A stretch of 64,000 bases of DNA from Frederiksenia canicola (GCF_011455495.1 NZ_CP015029.1:2046740-2110739), one strand, 5' to 3'. Positions 1 through 9,848 are shown, counted from the stretch's first letter. Made by a program: numbers and translations. The notes: generated by a model from the sequence alone, not told the origin.

Positions 1-384
1 TTAATCAATCAGTTATTACCTGAAGTAAATGCATTAACGGGTTTGGTTAGCGATGTATCTGGGCTTGGGCAACACACAACCACCGCATCACGCCTTTACC
101 ACTTACCACAAGGTGGCAATTTGATCGACTCTCCAGGTATTCGTGAATTTGGTTTATGGCATTTGGAACCAGAGCAGATCACCAATGGCTATCGGGAATT
201 TCAAAAAGTGATAGGCACTTGCAAATTCCGTGATTGTAAACATAAAACCGATCCTGGTTGTGCCGTGCGAGAAGCCGTCGAAAACGGCGAAATCGACCCA
301 GTTCGGTTTGAAAATTATCACCGTTTAATTGAAAGCCGTGACGAGACCAAAAGCCAAAGACATTTTAGGAAAGAAGAAATGTAA
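1..384 (+). CDS. rsgA: Small ribosomal subunit biogenesis GTPase RsgA (3' part)
   Basis: The reading frame is open from base 1, so the gene starts before the window and only the last 127 residues are seen. RsgA is a circularly permuted GTPase that helps late maturation of the 30S subunit. Visible are the stretch after the P-loop with [10 protein letters not shown] (switch I region), the G3 motif DSPG at about residues 43-46 of this fragment, and the C-terminal zinc finger with spacing C-x4-C-x-H-x5-C ([14 protein letters not shown]). These are diagnostic of RsgA/YjeQ. The gene ends normally with TAA. An uptake-signal core in reverse orientation follows at 402-410. Confidence 0.95.
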   Translation, partial: LINQLLPEVNALTGLVSDVSGLGQHTTTASRLYHLPQGGNLIDSPGIREFGLWHLEPEQITNGYREFQKVIGTCKFRDCKHKTDPGCAVREAVENGEIDPVRFENYHRLIESRDETKSQRHFRKEEM

Positions 385-443
385 AATAGTGAGCGTATCT
401 AACCGCTTGTAGCCCCTAATTGACAAGCCCAGATTAACCATAT

Positions 444-504
444 TTGAGAATTATCAAATATGAGAACAATTATCACTTGACAATGATTTACACCTCCTTA
501 TAAT
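444..504 (+). promoter_or_regulatory. Promoter with Fur-type operator for the metal transporter operon
   Basis: A consensus sigma-70 promoter is present: TTGACA at 477-482, a 16-bp spacer and TATAAT at 499-504. Directly upstream lies TGAGAACAATTATCA (461-475), which matches the 7-1-7 Fur pattern TGATAATnATTATCA at 12 of 14 positions. A second, partly overlapping palindrome TTGAGAATTATCAAA is at 444-458. The operator abuts the -35 box, so repression by metal-loaded Fur (or a Mn-sensing relative) is inferred. A clear AAGGAG ribosome binding site precedes the next gene. Confidence 0.7.
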
Positions 505-545
505 GCAGCGTTGCGTAAGACCATGACTTTTTTAAGGAGATCAAA

Positions 546-1424
546 ATGAAAAAAATCGTCGCGCTGTTATCCACCCTTTTTATTGTGGCACTACCTGTCT
601 CAGCCAAACAATTTAAAGTGGTGACTACCTTTACGGTTATCCAAGATATTGCTCAAAATGTAGCAGGTGATAAAGCCATGGTGGAATCCATCACCAAACC
701 AGGTGCAGAAATCCACGACTACCAACCTACGCCGCAAGATATTGTCAAAGCCCAATCAGCAGATTTAGTGCTTTGGAACGGAATGAATTTAGAACGCTGG
801 TTTGAGCGGTTCTTCACACAAGTGAAAGATAAACCAGCGGTGGTTGTAACAGAAGGTATTACACCAATTTCGATTTACGAAGGTCCATACAAAAATATGC
901 CAAATCCACATGCATGGATGTCGCCAAAAAATGCCTTAGTGTATATCGAAAATATTCGCAAAGCCTTGGTAAAATACGATCCTGATAATGCCGAAAGCTA
1001 CAACGCGAATGCCAAAGCCTATGCGGATAAAATTATGGCGTTAGATGAGCCGCTACGTGCTAGACTGAACAATGTGCCAGAAGCACAACGCTGGTTAGTG
1101 ACAAGCGAAGGGGCATTTAGCTATTTAGCCAGCGATTACGGCTTTAAAGAACTCTATTTATGGCCGATCAATGCTGATGCTCAAGGTACACCAAAACAAA
1201 TCCGCAATGTGATCAACAAAGTGCGTGAACACAAAATCCCTGTGGTATTTAGCGAAAGTACTATTTCAGATAAACCAGCCAAACAAGTCGCAAAAGAAAC
1301 CAAAGCGAACTACGGTGGTGTGCTCTACGTTGACTCACTTTCTGCTAAAGATGGTCCTGTACCGACTTACATTGATTTATTAAACGTCACCGTTTCGACT
1401 ATCGTCAACGGATTTAAGCAATAA
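546..1424 (+). CDS. sitA: Mn/Fe ABC transporter, periplasmic binding protein (SitA/YfeA type)
   Basis: Binding protein of a cluster A-I (ZnuA/SitA/PsaA-like) metal importer; it captures Mn2+ or Fe2+ in the periplasm for the permease encoded downstream. Residues 1-20 are a signal peptide ending LPVSA. The expected four metal ligands are visible as H57 (AEIHDYQ), H122 (NPHAWMSP), E188 (TSEGAFSY) and D263 (YVDSLS). The H-H-E-D set with no His-rich loop favours Mn/Fe (SitA/YfeA) over Zn (ZnuA). It is the first gene of a four-gene operon and follows a Fur-like operator with a consensus promoter and an AAGGAG site. The exact metal preference cannot be read from sequence alone. Confidence 0.92.
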   Translation: MKKIVALLSTLFIVALPVSAKQFKVVTTFTVIQDIAQNVAGDKAMVESITKPGAEIHDYQPTPQDIVKAQSADLVLWNGMNLERWFERFFTQVKDKPAVVVTEGITPISIYEGPYKNMPNPHAWMSPKNALVYIENIRKALVKYDPDNAESYNANAKAYADKIMALDEPLRARLNNVPEAQRWLVTSEGAFSYLASDYGFKELYLWPINADAQGTPKQIRNVINKVREHKIPVVFSESTISDKPAKQVAKETKANYGGVLYVDSLSAKDGPVPTYIDLLNVTVSTIVNGFKQ

Positions 1425-1438
1425 GGTTATACTTTTTA

Positions 1439-2197
1439 ATGAAGACTCACTTAAGTTCTCTCTCTGTTAAAGATGTTGCCGTTCGTTATAACAACGGACA
1501 CACCGCATTACACGATGTGAATTTCTCCCTTGAAGGCGGCACGATTTGTGCATTACTGGGCGTGAATGGTAGTGGGAAATCAACCTTATTCAAAAGCATT
1601 ATGGGCTTGGTTAATCCACAAGGCAAAATTGAAATTTGCGGCATGCCGGTAAACCAAGCCCTAAAACGTAATTTAGTTGCTTATGTGCCACAAAGCGAAG
1701 AAGTGGACTGGCAATTTCCCGTCTCGGTTTACGATGTCATCATGATGGGACGTTATGGTTATATGAATTTTTTACGTATACCAAACGCAATCGACAAACA
1801 AAAAGTCCATGAAGCCATGGAACGGGTGAATATCACCCATTTATCTGATCGCCAAATTGGCGAACTTTCTGGCGGGCAAAAAAAGCGCGTATTTCTCGCC
1901 CGAGCCCTTGCCCAAGAAAGCCAAATTATTTTGTTAGATGAGCCTTTCACTGGCGTTGATGTTGGGACCGAAAATTCAATTATCGAACTACTCAAACAGC
2001 TCAGAGCCGAAGGACATTTGATCTTAGTTTCTACTCACAATTTAAGCACTGTGCCAAGTTTTTGCGATCAAGCGGTAATGATTAACCGCACGGTACTTGC
2101 TGCAGGCTCTATCGAAACCACCTTTACTCCTGAAAATCTAGAACGGGTTTTCGGTGGAGTATTACGTTACAAACACCAATTAAACAATGCGGAGTAG
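1439..2197 (+). CDS. sitB: Mn/Fe ABC transporter ATP-binding protein (SitB/YfeB type)
   Basis: Cytoplasmic ATPase that powers the metal importer. Walker [10 protein letters not shown] lies at residues 41-49, the ABC signature LSGGQKKR at about 142-149 and Walker B IILLDEP about 20 residues later, followed by the H-loop in VSTHNL. The length of 252 residues is usual for the family. It starts 14 bases after sitA and ends 6 bases before sitC, so the genes are co-transcribed and probably translationally coupled. Confidence 0.92.
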   Translation: MKTHLSSLSVKDVAVRYNNGHTALHDVNFSLEGGTICALLGVNGSGKSTLFKSIMGLVNPQGKIEICGMPVNQALKRNLVAYVPQSEEVDWQFPVSVYDVIMMGRYGYMNFLRIPNAIDKQKVHEAMERVNITHLSDRQIGELSGGQKKRVFLARALAQESQIILLDEPFTGVDVGTENSIIELLKQLRAEGHLILVSTHNLSTVPSFCDQAVMINRTVLAAGSIETTFTPENLERVFGGVLRYKHQLNNAE

Positions 2198-2203
2198 CCC
2201 CCA

Positions 2204-3100
2204 ATGGAAGCCTTAGTGGAACTGTTCACGCTACTCGTAGAGCCATTTTCTTACGATTATATGTTCAAAGCGATTGTCGCCAGCGGGGCAATCGGGGCAG
2301 TTTGTGCCTTTTTATCCGCTTATTTAATGCTCAAAGGCTGGTCGCTGATTGGCGATGCCCTTTCTCATGCCGTGGTGCCTGGGGTGGCAATTGCCTATGC
2401 CTTGGCTCTACCCTATGCCATTGGAGCGTTCTTTTCGGGTTTGCTCGCAACCATTGCCATTTTGGCGGTGAAATCCGTTACCAAACTCAAAGAAGATGCG
2501 ATTATCGGCTTTATTTTTACTACCTTTTTTGCCCTTGGTTTGCTGATCATTTCCATCAATCCAACTTCGGTTAATGTGCAATCGATTATTTTAGGCAACA
2601 TTTTGGGGATTGCCGATGAAGATATGATTCAAGTGGCGATTATTTTAGGTATTTCATTGATTTTATTATTGATTTTCTGGAAGGATCTCTTACTGGTCTT
2701 CTTCGATGAAATTCAGGCAAAAGCCGTTGGTCTCTCACCACTCAAATTCAAAATCCTGTTTTTTACCCTATTAAGTGCCTGCATTGTCACCGCTTTGCAA
2801 AGCGTTGGGGCCATTTTAGTCATTGCAATGGTCATCACCCCAGGAGCAACCGCCTATTTACTCACGGACAGGTTCGGCAAATTGCTGATTATTTCCATTC
2901 TACTGGGCGGCTCAACAGGTGCAATTGGTGCCTATTTAAGCTACTTTGCTGACGGTGCTACGGGGGGATTTATTGTCTCTCTGCAAACCTTGATTTTCCT
3001 TCTGGCATTTTTCTTTGCACCAAAGTATGGCTTAGTGCCACGCAACAGGGCGATTGCAAAAAATAGCTCAGATCTGACCGCTTGTAAGGAGGAAAAATGA
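2204..3100 (+). CDS. sitC: Mn/Fe ABC transporter permease (SitC/YfeC type)
   Basis: ABC-3 family inner-membrane permease with about eight hydrophobic segments and the family-typical GWSLIGDALSHAVVPG motif near residues 45-60. It forms the channel together with the paralogous product of the next gene. The last residues (SSDLTACKEEK) are encoded by a reverse uptake signal (ACCGCTTGT near 3077-3085) that also touches the AGGAGG ribosome binding site of sitD. The stop overlaps the sitD start by four bases (ATGA), which implies coupled translation. Confidence 0.9.
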   Translation: MEALVELFTLLVEPFSYDYMFKAIVASGAIGAVCAFLSAYLMLKGWSLIGDALSHAVVPGVAIAYALALPYAIGAFFSGLLATIAILAVKSVTKLKEDAIIGFIFTTFFALGLLIISINPTSVNVQSIILGNILGIADEDMIQVAIILGISLILLLIFWKDLLLVFFDEIQAKAVGLSPLKFKILFFTLLSACIVTALQSVGAILVIAMVITPGATAYLLTDRFGKLLIISILLGGSTGAIGAYLSYFADGATGGFIVSLQTLIFLLAFFFAPKYGLVPRNRAIAKNSSDLTACKEEK

Positions 3101-3933
3101 TCGATAGTCTCCTTGCGTGGTTCACCGAGCCGTTGGCGTATCCATTTATGCAACAAGCCTTGATTGTCGCACCGATTGTCGCCATTGTTTGTGCAACACT
3201 CTCTTGCTATTTGGTGTTGAAAGGCTGGTCGTTGATGGGCGATGCGATTTCTCACGCCGTTTTGCCAGGGATTGTCATTGCTTATCTGCTTTCGATTCCG
3301 CTTGCGATCGGCGCATTTGTTTCGGGGATTTTTTGTGCGGTAACCGTTGGCTACTTGAAAGACAACAGCCGCATTAAAGAAGATACTGTGATGGGCATCG
3401 TGTTCTCGGGAATGTTCGCCTTCGGTTTAGTGCTGTTTGCCAAAGTGGAAACTGACCAACATTTAATGCATATTTTATTTGGCGATATTCTCGGTATCAC
3501 TGAACAAGAATTTTGGCAAACCTTAGCCATTTCCGCGGTGGCATTTCTCGCCATTTTACTCAAACGCAAAGATTTACTGCTCTACTGCTTTGATCCAAGC
3601 CACACCCGCACCGTTGGGCTAAACAGCAAAGTGCTGCATTACGGTTTATTGGTGATTTTAGCCTTAGTGATCATTAGTGCCATGCAAGTAGTTGGTGTCA
3701 TTTTGGTAGTGGCAATGCTGATCACCCCAGGGATTACGGGCTACATTTTAGCCAAACGCTTTGATCGCATGCTGCTTATTGCGATTGCTACTTCGCTATT
3801 CAGTGCCATTTTCGGCGTGCTACTTAGCTTCCATTTCAATGTCGCCACCGGTCCTTGCATTGTCTTACTACAAGCGGTCTGTTTCGGCATAAGTTTTGCA
3901 ATTAGTCAGCTAAAAAATCAGGCAGCGGTTTAA
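3097..3933 (+). CDS. sitD: Mn/Fe ABC transporter permease (SitD/YfeD type)
   Basis: Second ABC-3 permease of the operon, clearly paralogous to the preceding gene (GWSLMGDAISHAVLPG motif near residues 44-59; several membrane segments). The start overlaps the sitC stop and is preceded by AGGAGG. The TAA stop lies inside the loop of a hairpin that closes the operon. Two different permease subunits are standard for Sit/Yfe systems, whereas ZnuABC has one, which supports a Mn/Fe role. Confidence 0.9.
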   Translation: MIDSLLAWFTEPLAYPFMQQALIVAPIVAIVCATLSCYLVLKGWSLMGDAISHAVLPGIVIAYLLSIPLAIGAFVSGIFCAVTVGYLKDNSRIKEDTVMGIVFSGMFAFGLVLFAKVETDQHLMHILFGDILGITEQEFWQTLAISAVAFLAILLKRKDLLLYCFDPSHTRTVGLNSKVLHYGLLVILALVIISAMQVVGVILVVAMLITPGITGYILAKRFDRMLLIAIATSLFSAIFGVLLSFHFNVATGPCIVLLQAVCFGISFAISQLKNQAAV

Positions 3934-3945
3934 TCTGCTGCCTGA
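3918..3945. terminator. Hairpin between sitD and dusA
   Basis: TCAGGCAGC (3918-3926) pairs with GCTGCCTGA (3937-3945), a 9-bp stem with a 10-base loop that contains the sitD stop codon. Read on the minus strand the stem is followed by TTTTTTA, a proper intrinsic terminator for the converging dusA gene. On the plus strand the T-tract is poor. Confidence 0.7.
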
Positions 3946-3961
3946 CTCTAATTTCCAATCG

Positions 3962-4930
3962 CTATTCCACAAAAGCCAATGCTTGCTGCACGACTTCCAC
4001 TCCCGCCCCTTGTTTGCAGGCGTTTTCGCTGAGGTGCCGCCGCCATTGTCTTGCTCCTTTGCAGTGTTGAAATGCCCCGAGCATATGACGGACGATGTGG
4101 TTGAGGTAAACCCCTTGACTGAGTTGATTGTCAATATACGGGAGCATATTTTCAACCGCTTGTTTGGCTGTGATGATCGGGGCATTCTGATCGAATAATT
4201 CATGATCGATCTGCCCAAGCAACGATGGATTTTGGTAGGCTTCGCGTCCGACCATCACGCCATCAACAAACTGTAAATGCTGCTTGATTTCATCAATGGT
4301 TTTAATTCCGCCGTTAATGCTGATGTTGAGATGCGGAAAATCCCGTTTGAGCTGATAAACTCGCTCATAATCCAACGGTGGAATTTCACGATTTTCTTTC
4401 GGACTCAGCCCAGAAAGCCACGCTTTGCGAGCATGGACGATAAAGTCATTACAATACGGCTGAATTCTTTCAATGAAATCGCATAAAAATTCATAGCTAT
4501 CCAAATCATCAATGCCGATGCGGTGCTTAACGGTAACGGGAATTTGTACCTGATTTTGCATCGCTTCAACGCAGCGAGCCACCAACTCTGCCTTGCCCAT
4601 TAAGCAAGCACCAAACATCCCATTTTGAACACGATCTGATGGACAACCGACATTGAGATTAATTTCGGCATAACCTCGCTCTTCCACCAATTTAGCACAT
4701 TTCGCTAGTTGTTCTGGATCACTCCCACCAAGCTGTAATGCGACTGGATTCTCTTGTGAATCAAAAGCCAACAAATCGTATTTTGCATGTAAAATAGCAG
4801 GTGCAGTAATCATCTCACTGTATAGCAGGGTGTGATGCGTAAATTGACGGTGAAAGTAACGGCAGTGGCGTGTCGTCCAGTCCAACATCGGAGCCACCGA
4901 GAATCGCCCACGGTAAAAAGTGTTTTCCAT
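3962..4930 (-). CDS. dusA: tRNA-dihydrouridine(20/20a) synthase DusA
   Basis: FMN- and NADPH-dependent enzyme that reduces uridine to dihydrouridine in the tRNA D-loop. With the start chosen here the protein has 322 residues, normal for DusA. The N-terminus [18 protein letters not shown] is the FMN-barrel start and the catalytic cysteine is C96 in [11 protein letters not shown] longer open frame reaches 5101, but the extra 57 residues cross an uptake-signal pair and do not resemble the family. The ATG at 4930 has a purine-rich site (GGAAATCGGA) directly upstream. The gene is divergent from the next one. Confidence 0.92.
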   Translation of the reverse strand: MENTFYRGRFSVAPMLDWTTRHCRYFHRQFTHHTLLYSEMITAPAILHAKYDLLAFDSQENPVALQLGGSDPEQLAKCAKLVEERGYAEINLNVGCPSDRVQNGMFGACLMGKAELVARCVEAMQNQVQIPVTVKHRIGIDDLDSYEFLCDFIERIQPYCNDFIVHARKAWLSGLSPKENREIPPLDYERVYQLKRDFPHLNISINGGIKTIDEIKQHLQFVDGVMVGREAYQNPSLLGQIDHELFDQNAPIITAKQAVENMLPYIDNQLSQGVYLNHIVRHMLGAFQHCKGARQWRRHLSENACKQGAGVEVVQQALAFVE

Positions 4931-4945
4931 TCCGATTTCCAAAAT

Positions 4946-5003
4946 ACAAGCGGTAAGATCCGTGAAAAATTTTGCAAATTTTTTGCTGGATCTGACCGCT
5001 TGT
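4946..5003. repeat. Inverted pair of DNA-uptake signals
   Basis: ACAAGCGGT at 4946-4954 and its reverse complement ACCGCTTGT at 4995-5003 flank a spacer with the usual AT-rich tail (TTTTGCAAA). The flanking GATCC / GGATC bases also pair, so a long hairpin can form. The pair sits in the divergent gap between dusA and the Gcr-family gene, so it is not acting as a terminator of either. Confidence 0.85.
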
Positions 5004-5102
5004 CGTTTATCATTGTGGGCGGATAATACTATAAAATGCGATAAAATTGAATTTTTTAAAGTTTTGGTAGTCTTAAGCCACTCACAACAAAAGGATAACA
5101 AT

Positions 5103-7079
5103 TTGAAAGATAACTTATTGAAAAACCAAGATAATTTAACACCATTTATTGAACAAAAGCTCAGTCAGAATGACATCTTCGGGCTACTTGATGGCTTATG
5201 TGAATGGCTACGAGAAGGAGGCCCACAAGCAGGTGACCGGCTCTACTTTGTGATTAAAGTACTGAAACAAAACAATGAGTTAGGGAAAAAATTCGCCTCT
5301 CAAATGTGCCGTTGGCTATGCGGAATGCGAATTTATCCTCTGCTCGTTAGCCGTGGCATTTTAGCTCGGGAAAATTTCGGTAAAGAGATGAAAAACCGTC
5401 TATATGAGCGAATTAACCCTTCTTTCAAAGATGTCAATGACTTACGCGATGTGTTTTTCTTGCTGTTCAATCGTAAAGACGATGCCAATTGGTTGAATGC
5501 GATCCCAATGCAATATTGGGAAACATTTCTCAATTTACTTCGCCGCTATGCCACACCACACGAACGAGAAACGGTCCACAACCATTTGCGTTATGAAGGT
5601 TTGTTTGCCATTGAAATGCTCTCTATTTGGATCGCTGCCGAAGAAATGGAACCTGAACTGATGCGACTTGATCCTGAATTACTGGATACTGAAAGCCCCT
5701 TTGTTGAGCTACAACGGGAAGTCGCAAACTGGGCTGCTGCTCGCCGTCAACATGAGACATATGATAGTGCCCATTTGGAAGTGATGTTTGAGCAAAGCCA
5801 ACAGCAAATCGAACGCTTACAAAAACGGGGAAGTGTTGCGGGATCATCGCTAGGTGCAGCTCATTTGTTAGAACGACTTTCACAAACGTTAGTGCGTTTA
5901 GCAGAATTGATGGATGTGTTCGCCTCCGATCGTTTTTTATCTCGCCGAGTATTGGTTTTAACGGGCTCACTTGCTGCGGCATCGGCAGATCAACATAGTG
6001 TGTCAAGTCTATGGAGACAAAGTGTCAAAATGCTTTCTCGTAGTATTACGCAAAATACTAGCGACCACGGTGAGCATTACATCACTCGCAATAAAAAAGA
6101 GTATTTTGGTATGTTCTCTTCCGCCGCCGCAGGGGGCTTGCTGATAGCATTGATGGCGTTGATTAAAATCCATATTGGCAATGTGATTGATGATAAAGTA
6201 ACCAAAAGTCTTTTAGAAGCACTTAACTATGGCATTGGGTTTGTGATTATTTTTATGTTGCATTGTACCGTTGCAACGAAGCAACCTGCGATGACAGCTG
6301 CTCGCTTCGCTGAAGCCGTCGAGAAAAACCCGCAAGGACGTGCGGTGGATATGAAATTGGCACAACTTTTAGTCGATGTATTCCGTTCACAAAGCATTGC
6401 GGTGTTGGGTAATGTGTCGGTCGCTCTGAGTCTAGCAATGCTCATTGCATTCGGTTTTGCCCACTATACAGGCACTTCTCTGCTCAGTGCTGAGCAAGTG
6501 GCTTATCAGCTGCATTCGATTGATATTTTCGGTGGCACCTTGTGGTTTGCGGCATTAGCCGGGGTTTGGCTGTTTTTATCAGGCATTATTTCGGGCTTTT
6601 TTGATAACCGTACAAACTATCTCAACTTGCGAATGCGATTGCAGCATCACCCCTTGCTAAAAATGATAATGCCCTCCAAACTGCGTGAAGGCTTTGCCAA
6701 TTATATGCACGACAATTACGGGTCGATTATGGGAAACCTTTGTTTCGGTTTTCTACTTGGCTTAACAGGGCTTTTTGGCTACTGGACAGGGCTTCCATTA
6801 GATATTCGCCATGTGGCATTTTCCTCAGCAAATTTAGGCTATGCTGCCGTTAGTGGTGAAATTGCAAGCGGTTTGTTTGTACAAGGACTTTGCTATGTGT
6901 TAATCATTGGCTTGGTGAATTTGATCGTTAGCTTCTCCCTTACACTTTGGGTTGCTCTACGTTCACTTAGCACTGAAATTGATAGCTGGGGGAATATTGC
7001 AAAATGTGTTTGGCAGATTGCGAAAAAACGCCCACTTAGCCTATTCTTACCGTTACAGTTAGAAAATGAGAAGCCTTAA
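5103..7079 (+). CDS. Large membrane protein of the Gcr 'site-specific recombinase' family
   Basis: Protein of 658 residues matching the family named after gonococcal Gcr. The N-terminal 390 or so residues look soluble and helical; the C-terminal part carries about six hydrophobic segments (for example around [30 protein letters not shown] and [15 protein letters not shown]). I see no tyrosine- or serine-recombinase active-site motif, so the family name should not be read as proven function. The start is taken as TTG at 5103, seven bases after AAGGA; the open frame extends back to 4920 but that part overlaps dusA and the uptake-signal pair. No other gene shares its transcript. Confidence 0.72.
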   Translation: MKDNLLKNQDNLTPFIEQKLSQNDIFGLLDGLCEWLREGGPQAGDRLYFVIKVLKQNNELGKKFASQMCRWLCGMRIYPLLVSRGILARENFGKEMKNRLYERINPSFKDVNDLRDVFFLLFNRKDDANWLNAIPMQYWETFLNLLRRYATPHERETVHNHLRYEGLFAIEMLSIWIAAEEMEPELMRLDPELLDTESPFVELQREVANWAAARRQHETYDSAHLEVMFEQSQQQIERLQKRGSVAGSSLGAAHLLERLSQTLVRLAELMDVFASDRFLSRRVLVLTGSLAAASADQHSVSSLWRQSVKMLSRSITQNTSDHGEHYITRNKKEYFGMFSSAAAGGLLIALMALIKIHIGNVIDDKVTKSLLEALNYGIGFVIIFMLHCTVATKQPAMTAARFAEAVEKNPQGRAVDMKLAQLLVDVFRSQSIAVLGNVSVALSLAMLIAFGFAHYTGTSLLSAEQVAYQLHSIDIFGGTLWFAALAGVWLFLSGIISGFFDNRTNYLNLRMRLQHHPLLKMIMPSKLREGFANYMHDNYGSIMGNLCFGFLLGLTGLFGYWTGLPLDIRHVAFSSANLGYAAVSGEIASGLFVQGLCYVLIIGLVNLIVSFSLTLWVALRSLSTEIDSWGNIAKCVWQIAKKRPLSLFLPLQLENEKP

Positions 7080-7127
7080 CCCGTAATTGCAAAACATAAG
7101 TACGGTAAACCTAGCTACTCATCATAT

Positions 7128-7203
7128 TAAAACCGCTATTTAGAGCGGTTTTAAAAACATTTTAGGGGAATGAACAACCTTTTATTCATTCCCCTTTTTT
7201 TGG
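7128..7203 (+). terminator. Two tandem hairpins after the Gcr-family gene
   Basis: A first hairpin AAAACCGCT / AGCGGTTTT spans about 7129-7152. A second, stronger one pairs AGGGGAATGAA (7164-7174) with TTCATTCCCCT (7185-7195) and is followed by a run of seven T. Together they form a convincing intrinsic terminator region. Confidence 0.85.
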
Positions 7204-7215
7204 AAATTTTTGACT

Positions 7216-7245
7216 GGAAGTGACCGCTTGCAAGCGGTCACTTCC
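7216..7245. repeat. Perfect 30-bp palindrome built from two abutting uptake signals
   Basis: The left arm GGAAGTGACCGCTTG (7216-7230) is the exact reverse complement of the right arm CAAGCGGTCACTTCC (7231-7245), with no spacer. Each arm is an extended uptake signal (AAGCGGTCACTTCC). It lies in the convergent gap between the Gcr-family gene and the DUF4189 lipoprotein gene. Confidence 0.9.
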
Positions 7246-7277
7246 TACGACAATGTTGCAAATCGTGATAAGTGATC

Positions 7278-8138
7278 TTACTCAGTGCTTAAATCCACGG
7301 GCGAGGTTGGGAACATGTTGTATATGCCCATTTGTGGTTGGTCGAACATACAATTTTTGTCTTTCGAAACATCGCAAGGTGTTGCACATGCTGCTTTATT
7401 GAAGACTTTACACTGTGTCGCACCGACTTTTTCACACTGCTTAATGGCCATATAGTCTGCATGTTGGGCACTCAAACTTGTGCCCATATAAGCCAGTTCT
7501 TTACCGTCTTTAATACCAACTGCCGTGCTTAAACAGACATTGCTAAACCACTGCCAAGCAACACATCCTTTTGCTCCTGTTTTTTGGCATCGTTTAACGG
7601 CATCTGCTTTCGCTGCCTCTTCACTGCGGTGTAAACCAGAAACATAGACCGCTGTGCTATCGCTACCATCATCCATACTATAAGCCCGCCACTGGCGTTC
7701 TTTAACAGGGCGTTTGGATAGATCTTTCGCAATAAAATCCGCTTTGTTTTCAGCGTACTGTCCACAGCCGTATTCTTTTTCTACATCCCCCCACTCCAAT
7801 GTGCCGATTGAGGTAATATTGTCCTTTTCATCCGCAAAGACTATTGTCCATTCTCTGCCTGTATAGACTTTATCACGCTGCATATAAATGGTTGTGGCAT
7901 CTTGTCCAAGAAAGGAATCACTGTATTCAAACAGCCGAACACTGTAACCATAAATATGACGAAATGTATTGTCTTTCATACATTCTAACGACACATCAGG
8001 AAAGCGGTAACGCTCAAAAAATTCGATTGTTGGCTTACCACGCCAATAAAGGGACTTGGTGATTTGTGGCGATACAAACGTACACGCCGTCATGATAATC
8101 GCCGCAATCACACTTAATAAGATCACTTTTATCTTCAT
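7278..8138 (-). CDS. Lipoprotein with C-terminal DUF4189 repeats
   Basis: Predicted lipoprotein of 286 residues. The chosen ATG gives a signal peptide (MKIKVILLSVIAAIIMTAC) with lipobox M-T-A-C. A longer frame to 8192 starts with TTG inside pepA and would bury the signal peptide. The middle has no family I recognise. The C-terminal third carries the Cys-rich DUF4189 pattern: alanine-rich helices alternating with KGCVAWQWFSNVC and TQCKVFNKAACATPC. Even-numbered cysteines suggest disulfides outside the cytoplasm. It starts about 30 bases after the pepA stop on the same strand, so it may be co-transcribed. The function is unknown. Confidence 0.75.
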   Translation of the reverse strand: MKIKVILLSVIAAIIMTACTFVSPQITKSLYWRGKPTIEFFERYRFPDVSLECMKDNTFRHIYGYSVRLFEYSDSFLGQDATTIYMQRDKVYTGREWTIVFADEKDNITSIGTLEWGDVEKEYGCGQYAENKADFIAKDLSKRPVKERQWRAYSMDDGSDSTAVYVSGLHRSEEAAKADAVKRCQKTGAKGCVAWQWFSNVCLSTAVGIKDGKELAYMGTSLSAQHADYMAIKQCEKVGATQCKVFNKAACATPCDVSKDKNCMFDQPQMGIYNMFPTSPVDLSTE

Positions 8139-8166
8139 GGAAACTCCCGTTAAATAGGATTTGCTT

Positions 8167-9669
8167 TTAAGACGGCTTTTGTACTTTTTCAATCAAGAAC
8201 TGAGAAAGCATCGGTACTGGGCGACCGGTTGCCCCTTTGGCGGCTCCTGATTTCCAAGCCGTACCTGCGATGTCTAAGTGAGCCCAAGTGTATTTTTTGG
8301 TGAAGTTTGACAAGAACACGCCTGCGGTAATGGCACCGCCGTAACGACCGCCAATATTGGCCAGATCGGCAAAGTTCGATTTAAGCTGCTCTTGATACTC
8401 TTCACCCATGGGTAAACGCCATGCACGGTCGTCTGCTTGTTCAGATGCATTGAGCAAATCGTGTGCTAATGCGTTGCTGGTTGAAATCAACCCCGTTGTA
8501 TGGGCACCAAGAGCAACCACACAAGCACCAGTAAGTGTCGCCACATCGATCACCAATTCAGGTTCGAAACGCTCCACATAAGTTAAGGCATCGCACAAGA
8601 CCAAACGCCCTTCTGCGTCGGTATTCAACACCTCCACCGTGAGCCCTGACATTGTGGTGAGAATATCACCTGGGCGGTAAGCATTGCCATCGGGCATATT
8701 TTCACAACCTGCCAACACACCAATCACATTCAGCGGCAATTCCATTTCCGCAATGGCTTTCATTGTGCCGTAAACCCCTGCTGCACCACCCATGTCGTAT
8801 TTCATTTCATCCATCGCTTCAGACGGCTTAATAGAAATACCGCCGCTGTCGAACGTCATTCCTTTGCCGACTAACACAATCGGTTTAGCATTTGGATTTG
8901 GGTGGTTTTTATATTCGATGATCGACATATAAGCAGGGTTTTGCGACCCTTGCGACACGGCTAAATAGGAATTCATTCCCAAGCCTTTCATCTCTTTTTC
9001 GTCAATGATTGTAGTGCTGATATTGGTATACTCTTTGGCGAGTGCTTTAGCACAATCAGCAAGATATTTCGGGGTACAGACATTTGGTGGGCAGTTGGCC
9101 ACATTTTTCGCCACCGCAACACCTGCCGCGATGCCTTTACCGTGTTTTAATGCAAGTTCTGCATCGGTAAGATCTTTACGAGTAGGTACGTTAAACGCAA
9201 CTTTACGCAACTCACGACGAACTTCAGGCTTCACACTTTTGAAATCAGTGTAAGTATAGCCAACTTCTTGAATCGCTTCGACCGCAAAACGTACGTTCCA
9301 ATAGATCGAACGGGCTTTGACGTGTAATTCTGTTAAACAGCAGACGATTTCCGTTGAGCCTGTGTCGTTGATCACTTGGATCATTTTTTGCATTACTTGT
9401 TTATATTGACGCTCAGTCAGCTCACGTTCTTTACCGCAGCCAACGAGTAAAACGCGATCTGCTGGCACATTGGGAACATGGTGCAACAACAATGTTTGCC
9501 CCACTTTGCCTTCTAAATCACCTTTTTTGAGCAAGGTACTGATGTAACCATCGCTCAATTTATCGAGTTGTTCTGCGGCTTGCGATAAGCGACGTGGTTC
9601 ATACACGCCTACTACTAAACATGCCGTCCGTTGTTTCTCAACCGATCCATTTTTTACGCTAAATTCCAT
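8167..9669 (-). CDS. pepA: Cytosol aminopeptidase A (leucyl aminopeptidase)
   Basis: Hexameric M17 metallopeptidase that removes N-terminal residues from peptides; in enterobacteria PepA is also a DNA-binding accessory factor. At 500 residues it has the normal length. The catalytic domain shows [19 protein letters not shown] (active-site Lys and metal Asp), [11 protein letters not shown] and the signature [10 protein letters not shown]. The N-terminal macro-like domain occupies roughly residues 1-160. It is divergent from lptF, an arrangement conserved in gamma-proteobacteria. A second, distinct M17 enzyme (pepB) is at 42218. Confidence 0.95.
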   Translation of the reverse strand: MEFSVKNGSVEKQRTACLVVGVYEPRRLSQAAEQLDKLSDGYISTLLKKGDLEGKVGQTLLLHHVPNVPADRVLLVGCGKERELTERQYKQVMQKMIQVINDTGSTEIVCCLTELHVKARSIYWNVRFAVEAIQEVGYTYTDFKSVKPEVRRELRKVAFNVPTRKDLTDAELALKHGKGIAAGVAVAKNVANCPPNVCTPKYLADCAKALAKEYTNISTTIIDEKEMKGLGMNSYLAVSQGSQNPAYMSIIEYKNHPNPNAKPIVLVGKGMTFDSGGISIKPSEAMDEMKYDMGGAAGVYGTMKAIAEMELPLNVIGVLAGCENMPDGNAYRPGDILTTMSGLTVEVLNTDAEGRLVLCDALTYVERFEPELVIDVATLTGACVVALGAHTTGLISTSNALAHDLLNASEQADDRAWRLPMGEEYQEQLKSNFADLANIGGRYGGAITAGVFLSNFTKKYTWAHLDIAGTAWKSGAAKGATGRPVPMLSQFLIEKVQKPS

Positions 9670-9718
9670 AAATCCTCCCGTGATTTTTTCAGGATAAAAA
9701 GGTATGATTACGCATTTT

Positions 9719-9766
9719 ACAAGCGGTGAGTTATTCGCAATATTTTACCAAAATCTAACCGCTTGA
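9719..9766. repeat. Inverted uptake-signal pair between pepA and lptF
   Basis: ACAAGCGGT (9719-9727) and AACCGCTTG (9758-9766) face each other across an AT-rich spacer. They lie between two divergent genes, so both promoters must be arranged around them. Confidence 0.8.
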
Positions 9767-9848
9767 ACTTGCAGACTATTTGCGGGTCGTAAAGCTACTC
9801 TGTTATGTAAAAAATGCAAGAATTAATTTGCAAAAATGAGAACCAATC

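Noticed and set aside
4931-5101. Longer DusA N-terminus starting at 5101
   Set aside because: The extra 57 residues are translated uptake signals and the ATG at 4930 has its own ribosome site and normal family length.
4920-5102. N-terminal extension of the Gcr-family frame back to 4920
   Set aside because: It overlaps the start of dusA on the other strand and crosses an uptake-signal pair. A TTG with AAGGA at 5103 gives the family-like length.
5103-7079. Reading the Gcr-family gene as evidence for a mobile element or invertible locus
   Set aside because: No recombinase active-site motif, no flanking inverted repeats suited to inversion, no neighbouring phage or transposon genes.
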